Assembly: GCA_963841425.1 (NCBI GenBank)
Contig: CAWJCL010000003.1
Location: 251,227 to 315,226 of the forward strand
DNA from: DATEOR01 sp963841425
Lineage (GTDB): Bacteria; Actinomycetota; Thermoleophilia; Gaiellales; Gaiellaceae
DNA: 64,000 bases
Direction of reading: 5' to 3'
The translations under genes and the position numbers were made by a program. Shown here one piece after another: positions 1-8,404 of this stretch (position 1 is the first letter of the stretch; each line of letters opens with the position of its first letter). The notes under the pieces were generated by a model. It was not told the DNA's origin. It searched no databases and saw only the letters and a list, made by a program, of their open reading frames with translations.

Positions 1-1
1 C

Positions 2-319
2 TGCGTGGCGCTCCCGCTCGGGGTGGCCAGCGCCGGCTCGTCGCTGCTCGAGCCCGCGCTCTTGGCGGCCGGGTTCGGCGTGGCGATGCTCTCCTCCGCG
101 ATCCCGTGGTCGCTCGAGCTCGAGGCGCTCCGCCGCCTGCCCACGCACGTTTTCGGCGTGCTCATGAGCGTCGAGCCTGCGATCGGGGCGCTCGTCGGCT
201 TCGTCGTCCTCGGCGAGCGGCTCGGGATTCGGGCCGTGACGGCGATCGCCCTCGTCGTCGTCGCCAGCGCAGGTGCGGCGCGCGGGGCGCGGACGGCACC
301 CGCGCCTCCCGACGTCTAG
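2..319 (+). CDS. EamA/RhtA-type transporter, C-terminal fragment
   Basis: The reading frame is already open at the first bases of the window, so the 5' part of this gene lies outside it. The visible ~105 residues hold about three hydrophobic helices, with the pattern 'HVFGVLMSVEPAIGALVGF' followed by 'LGERLG', typical of the second EamA repeat of RhtA-like exporters of amino acids or other metabolites. The protein ends in a short Ala/Pro-rich tail. Family placement is from the motif. The substrate cannot be told. Confidence 0.75.
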   Translation, partial: CVALPLGVASAGSSLLEPALLAAGFGVAMLSSAIPWSLELEALRRLPTHVFGVLMSVEPAIGALVGFVVLGERLGIRAVTAIALVVVASAGAARGARTAPAPPDV

Positions 320-343
320 TTCGCCGGTGATAGGCTCGCCGAA

Positions 344-1717
344 ATGGCCGTGGACACTGAAACCATGCAGGTTTTCGAGCCTGCGACAGAGCAGGTTCTG
401 GCCGAGCTCCCGCGCGCAGGAGCCGAGGAAGCCGACGAGGCCGTCGCGCGCGCCAAGGCCGCTTTCCCCGCCTGGAGAGACGTCGCCCCGGGCGACCGAG
501 CCAGGCTCCTTCGCCGCCTCGCGCGCGTGGTCGAAGACAAGCTCGAGGAGCTCGCGCAGCTCGAAGCGCGAAACGTCGGCAAGCCGATCTCCGACGCGCG
601 CGGCGAGGTCGGGAGTGTCGTGGACGTCTTCGACTACTACGCGGGCGCGCCGGAACGGTTGCTCGGCTCCCAGATTCCCGTGTCGGGCGGCGTCGACGTC
701 ACATTCCGCGAGCCGCTCGGCGTCGTCGGGCTCATCACGCCCTGGAACTTCCCACTTCCGATCGCGAGCTGGAAGGTGGGGCCGGCGCTCGCGGCCGGGA
801 ACACGATCGTCCTCAAGCCTGCCGCGCTCACGCCGCTCACGGCGATCGAGCTCGGAAAGCTGGCACTCGAGGCGGGGTTCCCGGAGGGCGTGCTGAACGT
901 CGTCAACGGCCCTGGGAGGACCGTGGGCGAGCGGATCGTCGAGCACCCGGACGTAGCCAAGGTCGCGTTCACGGGCTCGACGGACGTCGGCCGCCGCGTG
1001 GGCGAAATCGCTTCCCGGTCGATCAAGCGCTTGACGCTGGAGCTCGGCGGCAAGTCCGCCAATGTGGTCTTCGCGGATGCCGATCTCGAGCAGGCCGCTG
1101 CCTCGGCGCCGCTCGCCGTCTTCGGGAACGCGGGCCAGGATTGCTGCGCGCGCTCGCGCATACTCGTCGAGCGTCCTGCGGTCGAGCCGTTCCTCGAGGC
1201 GCTCGAGCGCGAGGTGAAGGCGCTGCGCGTCGGCGATCCGCTGGACGACGCCACGCAGATGGGCCCGCTCATCTCCGCCGACCACCGCGAGAAGGTCGCC
1301 TCCTACGTGGGCGACGGCGCGCGGATCGCCTTCCGCGGCTCGGCGCCCGACGGGCCCGGCTTCTGGTTTCCGCCTACCGTCCTCTCGCCGGTCTCGAACG
1401 ACGACCGCGCCGCGCGCGAGGAGATCTTCGGGCCGGTCGTCGCCGTCATCCCCTTCGACGACGAGGCCGACGCGATCCGCATCGCGAACGACACGATCTA
1501 CGGGCTTTCCGGCTCGGTCTGGACGCGTGACGGGGCCCGCGCGCTTCGGGTCGCGCGAGCGCTCGACACCGGGACGATCTCGGTCAACTCGAACACCTCG
1601 GTGCGCGTCACGACCCCGTTCGGAGGGTTCAAGCAGTCCGGCGTCGGCCGCGAGCTCGGCCCCTTCGCGCTCGAGCACTACACCGAGCTGAAGAACGTCT
1701 TCATCTCTACTGTGTAG
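344..1717 (+). CDS. NAD(P)-dependent aldehyde dehydrogenase
   Basis: At 457 residues this is slightly shorter than the usual 475-500 of the family, but all core motifs are present: the PWNF motif with the oxyanion Asn near residue 135, FTGST of the Rossmann fold near 210, the general base Glu near 233 in ELGGKSA, and the catalytic Cys near 267 in GQDCCA. The C-terminal EEIFGPV and GGFKQSGVGRELG signatures are also intact. It should oxidise an aldehyde to the acid in the cytoplasm. The sequence resembles betaine/gamma-aminobutyraldehyde-type enzymes, but the substrate is not decided by what I can see. The next gene starts 2 bases after its stop, suggesting cotranscription. Confidence 0.92.
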   Translation: MAVDTETMQVFEPATEQVLAELPRAGAEEADEAVARAKAAFPAWRDVAPGDRARLLRRLARVVEDKLEELAQLEARNVGKPISDARGEVGSVVDVFDYYAGAPERLLGSQIPVSGGVDVTFREPLGVVGLITPWNFPLPIASWKVGPALAAGNTIVLKPAALTPLTAIELGKLALEAGFPEGVLNVVNGPGRTVGERIVEHPDVAKVAFTGSTDVGRRVGEIASRSIKRLTLELGGKSANVVFADADLEQAAASAPLAVFGNAGQDCCARSRILVERPAVEPFLEALEREVKALRVGDPLDDATQMGPLISADHREKVASYVGDGARIAFRGSAPDGPGFWFPPTVLSPVSNDDRAAREEIFGPVVAVIPFDDEADAIRIANDTIYGLSGSVWTRDGARALRVARALDTGTISVNSNTSVRVTTPFGGFKQSGVGRELGPFALEHYTELKNVFISTV

Positions 1718-1719
1718 CC

Positions 1720-2277
1720 ATGGGTCGGATCGTCGTATCCCAGTTCGTGACCGTCGACGGGGTCATGGAGGACCCGGGCGGCTCCGAGGGCATGGAGCGT
1801 GGAGGCTGGGCCTTTCAGTTCAACCGGGGCGAGGACGGAGACAAGTTCAAGCTGGACGAGGTGATGGAGAGCTCGGCGCTCCTCCTCGGCCGCAAGACCT
1901 ACGAAGGCTTTGCTGCGGCGTGGCCGAGCCGCGAGGGCGACTTCGCCGACAAGTTCAACACGATGCCGAAGTACGTCGTCTCCTCGACGCTCTCCGATCC
2001 GGAATGGTCGAATTCGACGGTGATCGGCACTGATGACCTCGCAAAGCTGAGAGACGACGAGGACGGGGTCATCCTCGTCAACGGGAGCCGGCGGCTCGTG
2101 GATGAGCTCGTCGATCAGGGCCTCGTGGACGAGTTCCGGCTGATGGTCTTCCCCGTCGTCCTCGGGAAGGGCAAGCAGCTCTTCGGTGACACGAGCGGGA
2201 CGAAGGCGCTCGAGCTCGTCGAGTCGAGGCCGGTCGGCGCGGAGGGCGTCCTCGTCCTCGTTTACCGGCCGAAGTGA
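1720..2277 (+). CDS. Dihydrofolate reductase family protein (RibD C-terminal domain)
   Basis: This 185-residue protein opens with 'VVSQFVTVDGVMEDPGG' and contains LLLGRKTYEGF and 'NGSRRLVDELVDQGLVDEF', the hallmarks of RibD_C/YyaP-type NADPH reductase domains. Such stand-alone domains are common in actinobacteria, and their substrate is usually unknown. It begins directly after the aldehyde dehydrogenase stop. Its own stop codon overlaps the start of the AraC regulator (GTGA), so these genes are probably translated together. Confidence 0.88.
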   Translation: MGRIVVSQFVTVDGVMEDPGGSEGMERGGWAFQFNRGEDGDKFKLDEVMESSALLLGRKTYEGFAAAWPSREGDFADKFNTMPKYVVSSTLSDPEWSNSTVIGTDDLAKLRDDEDGVILVNGSRRLVDELVDQGLVDEFRLMVFPVVLGKGKQLFGDTSGTKALELVESRPVGAEGVLVLVYRPK

Positions 2278-2702
2278 CGATCACGCCGGCCCCGCCGGCG
2301 CGCCACCTCTTGCGCGCGAAGGACCTGATGGACGCCCGCTATCGCGATCCCCTGGACGTGCCCGCCCTGGCGCGCGCCGCCCGGCTCTCGCCGGCGCACT
2401 TCAGCCGGGAGTTCCGCCGCGCGTTCGGCCAGACCCCGCACCAGTACCTCCTCGAGCGCAGGCTCGAGCGAGCCGCCGAGCTCCTCCGGAACACCGACCG
2501 CTCCGTCGCAGACATCTGCTTCACGGTCGGGCTCAAGAGCGTCGGCTCCTTCACGACGAGCTTCGGTCGTGCCTTCGGCGCCTCTCCGGCCGCCTACCGC
2601 GCGGCCTTCCCGCCGGCATCCAGCCAGGCGCAGGTGCCGACCTGCGTGCTCCTCGGGTGGACGCGGCCCACGACAGCAGTTTTGGAGAAGACAGCCTCGT
2701 AG
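2274..2702 (+). CDS. Short AraC-family transcriptional regulator
   Basis: The protein has 142 residues and consists almost wholly of the double helix-turn-helix DNA-binding domain: 'LARAARLSPAHFSREFRRAF' is the first HTH and 'VGSFTTSFGRAFGASPAAYR' the second. There is no sensing domain. It starts with GTG overlapping the upstream TGA by four bases. It is followed by a VOC protein, an arrangement I know from many actinobacteria, so control of that gene or of itself is a reasonable inference. Confidence 0.88.
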   Translation: MTITPAPPARHLLRAKDLMDARYRDPLDVPALARAARLSPAHFSREFRRAFGQTPHQYLLERRLERAAELLRNTDRSVADICFTVGLKSVGSFTTSFGRAFGASPAAYRAAFPPASSQAQVPTCVLLGWTRPTTAVLEKTAS

Positions 2703-2756
2703 TCGCTGGATAGCGTGGCCGCAGTTGATCCAACGACTCACATGGAGGTAGGAACG

Positions 2757-3176
2757 ATGCTCAAGAGCCTGACCACGGTGAACGTGTGGGTGCACGACCA
2801 GGACGAGGCACTCGCCTTCTACACCGAGAAGCTCGGCCTCGAGCTTCGCAACGACACGACCTTGCCGGAGATGGGCAACTTCCGCTGGCTCACGGTCGGC
2901 GTGCCCGGGCAGAAGGACGTCAACATCGTCCTCATGGCTGTCCCCGGCCCGCCCGTCTTCGACGAGGAGACCTCCTCGAAGCTCAAGGAGCTGGTCGCGA
3001 AGGGCGCCGCCGGCGGTCTCTTCTTCGCCACGGACGACGTCGACGGAACCTTTCAGGAGCTCCGGTCTCGCGGCGTCGAGTTCTCGCAGGAACCGACCGA
3101 CCAGCCGTACGGGCGCGACGCCGGTTTCCGCGACCCGTCCGGGAACCAGATGCGGATGGCGAAGCTGAGCGGCTAG
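2757..3176 (+). CDS. VOC (glyoxalase/bleomycin-resistance fold) family protein
   Basis: I start this 139-residue protein at the ATG at 2757 because a GGAGGT ribosome site sits a few bases upstream (around 2744), although the frame stays open further up. It has the paired beta-alpha-beta units of VOC proteins: 'TVNVWVHDQDEALAFYTEKLG' at the start and 'GRDAGFRDPSGNQMRMAK' at the end, with a metal-ligand-like Glu/His pattern only partly kept. The substrate is unknown. It follows the AraC regulator and precedes a cupin gene. Confidence 0.88.
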   Translation: MLKSLTTVNVWVHDQDEALAFYTEKLGLELRNDTTLPEMGNFRWLTVGVPGQKDVNIVLMAVPGPPVFDEETSSKLKELVAKGAAGGLFFATDDVDGTFQELRSRGVEFSQEPTDQPYGRDAGFRDPSGNQMRMAKLSG

Positions 3177-3178
3177 CC

Positions 3179-3517
3179 ATGTACCGCGTCATCCCCGACG
3201 GAGAGATCGAACGGAGCCCTCGCGGGACGCTGACCTTCGAGGGAGAGGAGTACGGCTCAGGCGTCTCCTTCTTCCTCGTCCACAACCAGCCCGGTGAGGG
3301 CCCCGACCTGCACCGCCATCCCTACTCCGAGACCTGGATCGTGCGGAGCGGGCGCGCGCTTCTGACGATGGACGGCCACGCGTTCGAGGCAGGCCCCGGC
3401 GACATCGCCGTGGTCGGCCCGAACACGCCGCACATGTTCAAGAACGTGGGCAAGGAGCGACTCGACATCGCCTGCATCCACGCCTCGCCGACGATGATCC
3501 AGGAGGAGCTTGCCTAG
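3179..3517 (+). CDS. Small cupin-domain protein
   Basis: A single-domain cupin of 112 residues starts three bases after the VOC stop. Cupin motif 1 is seen as 'GPDLHRHPYSETWIVRSG' and motif 2 as 'GPGDIAVVGPNTPHMFKN', giving the His/His/Glu/His metal set. It may be a metal-binding sensor or a small isomerase/dioxygenase. Its TAG stop and the stop of the converging SARP gene share the palindrome CTAG, so the two genes overlap by four bases end to end. Confidence 0.88.
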   Translation: MYRVIPDGEIERSPRGTLTFEGEEYGSGVSFFLVHNQPGEGPDLHRHPYSETWIVRSGRALLTMDGHAFEAGPGDIAVVGPNTPHMFKNVGKERLDIACIHASPTMIQEELA

Positions 3518-5331
3518 CCCGCCGGCACGCGCTCGAAGCCCAGCAGTTGGTCGAGTGCGGGGTTGTCGATCTGTGTCGCCATCGAGCGGGCCGCGTCGAA
3601 CGCGCCGCGCTCGCCCAGTCGGGCCCGGTAGACGGTGGCGTGGAGGAGGAGCTCGAGGATTCCTCGTCGCGCGGCGATCCGCTCGAGCTCGTTGATCCAC
3701 CCCACCGCACCCTTGGCCCCGTTGTCGACCGCCACCGCGCAGAGGGCGTCGAGGCCGTAGACCTCGATCCAGAGATAGGTGTCCGGCAGCCGGCGGCAGA
3801 GCCTCGGCGCGTCGACAAGGAGGTCGAGTGCATGCGCGACGTCTCCGCGGGCCGCAGCGACCAGGCCCAGCCCTCGAATTCCGACGCTCTCCCAGCACGC
3901 GTCCCCGACCTGGCACCCCAGGGCAAAGGCGTGCTCGAAGCGCGCCTCAGCGGTGTCGAGGTCGCCGAGGGCTAGATCCAGCTCGCCGCGGAAGGCCTCA
4001 GGCCATGGGACGAAGGCGGTCATCCCGCGTGCCTCGGTCTCCGCCAAGGCCCGGTCGAGGAGGTGAAGCGCGTCCTCGATCTCCCCGCGCAGGAGGTGAT
4101 AGCGGCCGAGGAGGGTGAGCGCCTGTCCGAGAGGCTGGCCGGTTCCGAGCCGCAGCGCGCGTTCGACCCCCGAGCGCAGGGACTCGCCGGCGGCCACGTG
4201 GTCGCCGAGGTCGTGCCGCGAGGCTCCGCGAATCACGTCGACCCACGCCAGCTCCTCCTCTCGACCCGCGGCCAGGTCGGTCGTCCGCTGCAGCGAGTCT
4301 TCTGCGCGCTCGTACTGGGCGCGCAGGAACTGGACCCAGCTGATCTCGCGCCACCCGGTGGCGGCGATGTCGTCCCGGCCCGCCGCCTCGGCGAGCGTCG
4401 TGCCCTCGTGGAGGGCCGCCGCGCCTTCCTCATCGGTTCCGCGCGCCGAGTGCACGAGCGCGCCGCCGAGAGATACAAGTGCCTCGGCAAGGAGCTCGCG
4501 ATCGCCGACGTCGCGAGCGGCTGCGACGGCCTCGCGCATCCGCTGGACACCGGTCTCGACCGCCCCCGCCCCGAGCGCCGCCCCGCCTGCCTCGAGGATG
4601 GCGAGGACGGCGGCTCTCCCCGAGACTCGCTTGCCGGCCGGAGACGTGTACTCGGCGACGGCGGCGCTCAGCGCCGGTGTCGGGTCGAGGCCCAGCTCTC
4701 GGCGAAAGAGCTCCGTGCACGAGGCGACGTGGCGGACCGCGGCCTCGTGGTCGCCGCTTGCACGCAGGCAGCGCACGAGCAGGACGTGGGCGTTCTCGTC
4801 GTAGGGGTTCAGCCGCACAAGCTCCGACGCGCGCCGGGCTGCGGAGTCCGTCTCGCCCCGCCCCAGATGCGCAAGCGCGGCCTGGTGGAGGACCGCGCTC
4901 GTCATCCCTGCGACGTGCCGGCGCTCGTTCTCGAGCCAGAGCTCGAAGCCGGGGCTCGAACGGAAACCGATCCCGTCCAGAAGGTCGTGGCCGAGGCCGG
5001 GGAGAGCGACGGCCTCCATCCAGGAGCCCCGCTCGAGCACATCGATGTCGACGAACGTCCCCGCTTGCAGTGTCAGTCGGAGAGGGTCTCCGCCGAGCTC
5101 CGCGCCGTCGCCCAGCCGGCTGCGGAGAGCCGAGAGCGTCCAGCGGAGCGTTCCCAGCGGGTCGTCCGCCTCGGGGAAGAGGAGGCTCGCGAGGCGCTCG
5201 CGCGACGGAGGCAGGCGCGAACGCAGGAGATACGTGAGCAGGCCCCACGGCTTGTGGCCCCGCGGGGGCGCCACGGGAGCGCCATCCCGTTCGATTCTGG
5301 GCGAGCCCAAAAGGTGGATGCTCAGGCCCAT
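3514..5331 (-). CDS. SARP/AfsR-type transcriptional regulator with BTAD and TPR repeats
   Basis: The 605-residue product begins with a winged-helix segment ('GHKPWGLLTYLLRSRLPPSR' and 'TLRWTLSALRSRLGD'), followed by a bacterial transcriptional activation domain ('LDGIGFRSSPGFELWLENER' ... 'LVRLNPYDENAHVLLVRCLR', to about residue 245). About 350 residues of Ala/Leu-rich TPR-like helices complete it. No AAA ATPase module is present, unlike full AfsR. SARP proteins activate nearby promoters through direct repeats, and such a repeat lies just upstream of its start (5345-5368), between it and the divergent PD40 gene. Activation of that gene, autoregulation, or both is inferred. Confidence 0.85.
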   Translation of the reverse strand: MGLSIHLLGSPRIERDGAPVAPPRGHKPWGLLTYLLRSRLPPSRERLASLLFPEADDPLGTLRWTLSALRSRLGDGAELGGDPLRLTLQAGTFVDIDVLERGSWMEAVALPGLGHDLLDGIGFRSSPGFELWLENERRHVAGMTSAVLHQAALAHLGRGETDSAARRASELVRLNPYDENAHVLLVRCLRASGDHEAAVRHVASCTELFRRELGLDPTPALSAAVAEYTSPAGKRVSGRAAVLAILEAGGAALGAGAVETGVQRMREAVAAARDVGDRELLAEALVSLGGALVHSARGTDEEGAAALHEGTTLAEAAGRDDIAATGWREISWVQFLRAQYERAEDSLQRTTDLAAGREEELAWVDVIRGASRHDLGDHVAAGESLRSGVERALRLGTGQPLGQALTLLGRYHLLRGEIEDALHLLDRALAETEARGMTAFVPWPEAFRGELDLALGDLDTAEARFEHAFALGCQVGDACWESVGIRGLGLVAAARGDVAHALDLLVDAPRLCRRLPDTYLWIEVYGLDALCAVAVDNGAKGAVGWINELERIAARRGILELLLHATVYRARLGERGAFDAARSMATQIDNPALDQLLGFERVPAG

Positions 5332-5344
5332 CGGCCGCCTTTTC

Positions 5345-5368
5345 TCGTCACACGCGTCGTCACACGCT
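5345..5368. promoter_or_regulatory. Tandem 12-bp direct repeat in the SARP/PD40 divergent promoter region
   Basis: The unit TCGTCACACGC(G/T) occurs twice head-to-tail without a gap, 13 bases upstream of the SARP start and about 55 bases upstream of the PD40 start. Direct repeats spaced about one helical turn are the usual operators of SARP proteins. Assignment to this SARP is inference. Confidence 0.5.
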
Positions 5369-5423
5369 CCACTGTGACGCTCCCCGTCGTGGAGTTCAAA
5401 CCAAGCGAAGGAAGGGAGCGAAC

Positions 5424-6362
5424 ATGCGGCTGAACACCAGAGTCGCGCTGCTCGCCGTTCTCGTGAGCGCTCTGGCGCTTGCGGCTGCGGCGCAGGCGAC
5501 GAACTTCGCGGCTTGGGGAGGGGCCCAGAAGATCGACGAGATAGGGGGCAATAGCTCCGAGCTGAACACGCCGTTCATGGACGGCTGTCCGATCCAGTCC
5601 CCGGACGGGCTCAGTCTGTACATCGCCTCGAACCGCCCGGGCGGCCTCGGCCTGCTGGACATCTGGGTCGCGCGCCGGGACACGAAGAGCGATCCGTGGG
5701 GAGCGCCGGAGAATCTCGGTGAGCCGATCAACTCGGCGGCCGACGAGTTCTGCCCGACGCCGGTTCGGGGCGGCGGCCTCTTCTTCGTGAGCAGGGAGGC
5801 GCTTCCGGGGAGCTGCGGGCTGGGAGACATCTACTTCACGCGCGACAACCCGGTTCACGGGTGGTCGGAGCCGCGCAACCTGGGCTGCGCCCCGGGTGGG
5901 CCGAACACCGCGCTCGACGAACAGGGTCCTTCATACGTCGAAAACGATGACGACGCTTACCTGTTCTTCTCGTCGAGCTCGGCGGTGGTTCCGGGCGACA
6001 TCTACATGAGCAGGAAGCTCAGCGGATGGAATTTCAGCGGATCGACGCCGGTGGCCGGCCTGAACGACCCAGCGGCGAACGACATCCAGCCGAATGTGCG
6101 CAAGGACGGGCTCGAGGTCGTCTTCTCCTCGAATCGAGCGGGCACGCTGGGCGCCCAGGACATCTGGGCCTCCTCGCGAGGCAACTTCGGCTCGCCTTGG
6201 TCAGCGCCCGTCAACCTGGGAGGCGCGGTCAACACCGCCGCCGCAGAGACGCGGCCCTCCCTGTCGAAGGATGCTCGCCAGCTCCTGTTCGGCCGCGCGC
6301 CCGGCCCCGAGGGCATGAGCGACGTCTACGTGAGCACCCGAAGGGCGTTGAGTGGACGCTGA
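5424..6362 (+). CDS. Secreted PD40/TolB-like beta-propeller protein
   Basis: A 312-residue protein with a clear signal peptide (positively charged start, then 'LLAVLVSALALAAAAQA'). Repeated 'SPDGLSLYIASNRPGGLG', 'RKDGLEVVFSSNRAGTLG' and 'SKDARQLLFGR' blades are typical of WD40-like PD40 propellers, each followed by a 'DIW/DIY' strand. It probably acts outside the membrane as a binding scaffold. I see no catalytic motif. An AAGGAAGGGAG ribosome site precedes the ATG. A strong hairpin follows the stop codon. Confidence 0.85.
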   Translation: MRLNTRVALLAVLVSALALAAAAQATNFAAWGGAQKIDEIGGNSSELNTPFMDGCPIQSPDGLSLYIASNRPGGLGLLDIWVARRDTKSDPWGAPENLGEPINSAADEFCPTPVRGGGLFFVSREALPGSCGLGDIYFTRDNPVHGWSEPRNLGCAPGGPNTALDEQGPSYVENDDDAYLFFSSSSAVVPGDIYMSRKLSGWNFSGSTPVAGLNDPAANDIQPNVRKDGLEVVFSSNRAGTLGAQDIWASSRGNFGSPWSAPVNLGGAVNTAAAETRPSLSKDARQLLFGRAPGPEGMSDVYVSTRRALSGR

Positions 6363-6376
6363 CGACTGACGTAACG

Positions 6377-6404
6377 GCCGGGCGCTCATCGGAGCGCCCG
6401 GCCA
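6377..6404. terminator. Bidirectional hairpin terminator
   Basis: A perfect 12-bp inverted repeat (GGCCGGGCGCTC, 4-base loop, GAGCGCCCGGCC) lies between two convergent genes, 15 bases after the PD40 stop and 12 bases from the response-regulator stop. No T-run follows on either side, as is common in high-GC actinobacteria. Confidence 0.8.
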
Positions 6405-6416
6405 CTGCAATGCGAT

Positions 6417-7091
6417 CTAGTCGTGGCTCGCCTGCAACTGCGTCCCGCCCTCGAAGACCCCGGTCTGGTAGGCGAGCACGACCGCCTGGACGCGGTCGCG
6501 GAGGCCGAGCTTCTGGAGGATGTGCGTGACGTGCGTCTTCACGGTGGTCTCGCTGATGTAGAGCTCCTTGGCGATCTCGCCGTTGGAGAGCCCTTCGGCC
6601 ATCAGCCGGAAGACGCCGCGCTCGCGCTCGCTCAGCTCGTCGAGCTCCTTGGGCGGGGCGGGGCGGGGAAGGCGGGCGAACTGCCTGATGACGCGCCTCG
6701 TGATCGCAGGCGACAGCAGGGCGTCCCCGCGTGCGACCGTGCGAACCGCCGCGAGGAGCTGCTCCGGCGGGTCGTCCTTCAGGACGAACCCGCTTGCCCC
6801 CGCGCGCAGGGCCTCGTACACGTACTCGTCCAGGTCGAACGTCGTGAGGATCAGGATCCGCGCGTCGGGATCCGCCGCGAGGATGCGCTTGGTCGCCTCG
6901 AGTCCGTCGAGCTCGGGCATGCGGATGTCCATGAGCACGACCTTCGGATGAAAGCGGGCCGCCTTGGAGACGGCCTCGAGCCCGTTGCTCGCCTCGGCGA
7001 CGACCTCGATGTCCTTCTCGCCGCCGAGCAACATGCGAAAGCCGGCACGCACCATGGACTGGTCGTCGACGACGAGCACGCTGATGCTCAT
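6417..7091 (-). CDS. NarL/LuxR-family response regulator
   Basis: A 224-residue two-domain regulator. The receiver domain has the acidic pocket 'VVDD' at 7-10, the phospho-acceptor Asp55 in VLMDIRMP and the conserved Lys in FVLKDD. The output domain is a LuxR HTH, 'LSNGEIAKELYISETTVKTH'. Its start overlaps the end of the histidine kinase by four bases, so the two form a coupled two-component pair. The divergent MmpL exporter is an obvious candidate target, though nothing in the sequence proves it. Confidence 0.93.
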   Translation of the reverse strand: MSISVLVVDDQSMVRAGFRMLLGGEKDIEVVAEASNGLEAVSKAARFHPKVVLMDIRMPELDGLEATKRILAADPDARILILTTFDLDEYVYEALRAGASGFVLKDDPPEQLLAAVRTVARGDALLSPAITRRVIRQFARLPRPAPPKELDELSERERGVFRLMAEGLSNGEIAKELYISETTVKTHVTHILQKLGLRDRVQAVVLAYQTGVFEGGTQLQASHD

Positions 7092-8260
7092 TCCGCTTCA
7101 CCCCGGTAGGGCAGGCGCGTCGCGAGGACGAAGCCGCCGTTCTCCGAGCCGACGCTCATCTCGCCGCCGTAGATCTTGACGCGCTCGCGGATGCCGACGA
7201 GCCCGTGGCCGTGCCCGTCGGTGGTCGCGCTGCCGACCCCGTCGTCGCGCACCTCGATCTGGAGCTCGTCGAGGAGGTAGCGGACAGTCACGTCGACCGT
7301 TCGCGCCTGCGAGTGCTTCAAGGCGTTGGTGAGCCCCTCCTGCACGATGCGGTAGGCGGAGAGGTCGATTCCCCGCGGCAGCGGAACGGGGTCGCCGTCG
7401 ACGTGCAGCTCGACGGGGAGGCCGGCGCGGCCGATCTCCCCGACCAGCGAGTCGAGGCCGTCGAGGCCTGGCGCGGGCAGGAGCTCCGCCTCGTCTCCCT
7501 CCGAGCGCATGGCGGCGAGCAGCCGCCGCATCTCGGTCAGCGCGGTGCGCCCCGCGCGCTCGACTCCCGCGAGCGCGTCGCGATCCTCGGCCATGGAGTC
7601 GGGCAGCTTGTGCCTGACGGCGCCTACCTGAAGCACCATCACGCTGACCGCGTGGGCGACGATGTCGTGCAGCTCCCGCGCGATCCGGGCGCGCTCCTCG
7701 GCGACCGCGACACGGGTGGCCGCGTCTCGCTCCCGCTCGGCGATCTCCGCGCGGACCTGCGCGGCCTCTGCTTTCTGCTCGCGCTCGCGGAGGGCGAAGC
7801 CCGCAGCCCAGGCGATCCCGAAGTCCACCGGGATGAAGAGGAGCTCGGCGCTTGCGTGGCCCGGGATGTTGTAGACGACCGTCGTGATTCCGCCGAGCAC
7901 GATCGCGAGGCCCGCCCACGCGAGCCTGTTCCGGGCGTTCCCCAGGAGGAACGCTGCTGCCAGCCCGACCGGGAAGAGGCTGACGATCGACGGGATCAGC
8001 GCTCCGTCGACGAACGAGATCGCCGTCGCCATGAGCCAGTAGGCGGCCGGAGCGGCGAACGGGAAGCGCCGGCGGGCGAAGAGCGGAACGATCGCGAGCG
8101 CAACCGCAGGCATGTCGAACCAGAGCGAGGACTCCAACCCGGTGGCGATGACGACCTCGCACAGGGCAGCGATGCCCAGAGCCCCGATGAGGAGCTCGAA
8201 CCAGTACTCCCGGGCGACGTCCCTGAGCCGGCTCACGCACGGAAGGTACTCCACCCTCAC
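7088..8260 (-). CDS. NarL-type sensor histidine kinase
   Basis: This 390-residue kinase has about five N-terminal membrane helices (residues 20-160), a short coiled coil, and a HisKA_3 dimerisation domain with the phospho-His near 198 ('RIARELHDIVAHAVSVM'). A HATPase domain follows, with 'RIVQEGLTNALKHSQA' and 'DDGVGS...GHGLVGIRERV'. There is no large extracytoplasmic sensor, so it probably senses a membrane signal. The start could instead be a GTG some eight codons inside. It is cotranscribed with the response regulator. Confidence 0.92.
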   Translation of the reverse strand: MRVEYLPCVSRLRDVAREYWFELLIGALGIAALCEVVIATGLESSLWFDMPAVALAIVPLFARRRFPFAAPAAYWLMATAISFVDGALIPSIVSLFPVGLAAAFLLGNARNRLAWAGLAIVLGGITTVVYNIPGHASAELLFIPVDFGIAWAAGFALREREQKAEAAQVRAEIAERERDAATRVAVAEERARIARELHDIVAHAVSVMVLQVGAVRHKLPDSMAEDRDALAGVERAGRTALTEMRRLLAAMRSEGDEAELLPAPGLDGLDSLVGEIGRAGLPVELHVDGDPVPLPRGIDLSAYRIVQEGLTNALKHSQARTVDVTVRYLLDELQIEVRDDGVGSATTDGHGHGLVGIRERVKIYGGEMSVGSENGGFVLATRLPYRGEAE

Positions 8261-8269
8261 ACCCGCCGC

Positions 8270-8287
8270 CTCCTACCTGAGTAGGAG
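8270..8287. promoter_or_regulatory. Inverted repeat between histidine kinase and MmpL genes
   Basis: A perfect 7-bp inverted repeat with a 4-base centre, CTCCTAC-CTGA-GTAGGAG, sits in the divergent intergenic region, 10 bases upstream of the kinase start. It could be a binding site for the adjacent NarL-type regulator. It could also be a leader hairpin. Confidence 0.4.
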
Positions 8288-8404
8288 CCGCAATCGTCGT
8301 CGCGGGTGAGGGCGAATGAGGCTTTCCGACGACGCGGCTCGGGCTCCGGGGTCCTACCTTCAAAGGCAATGCGAAACGTTTACGAACCGCGAAGGAGGAA
8401 CGGC

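Noticed and set aside
4063..5433. 456-codon plus-strand frame opposite the SARP gene
   Set aside because: Composition and lack of motifs show it is an antisense shadow. The SARP protein explains the region.
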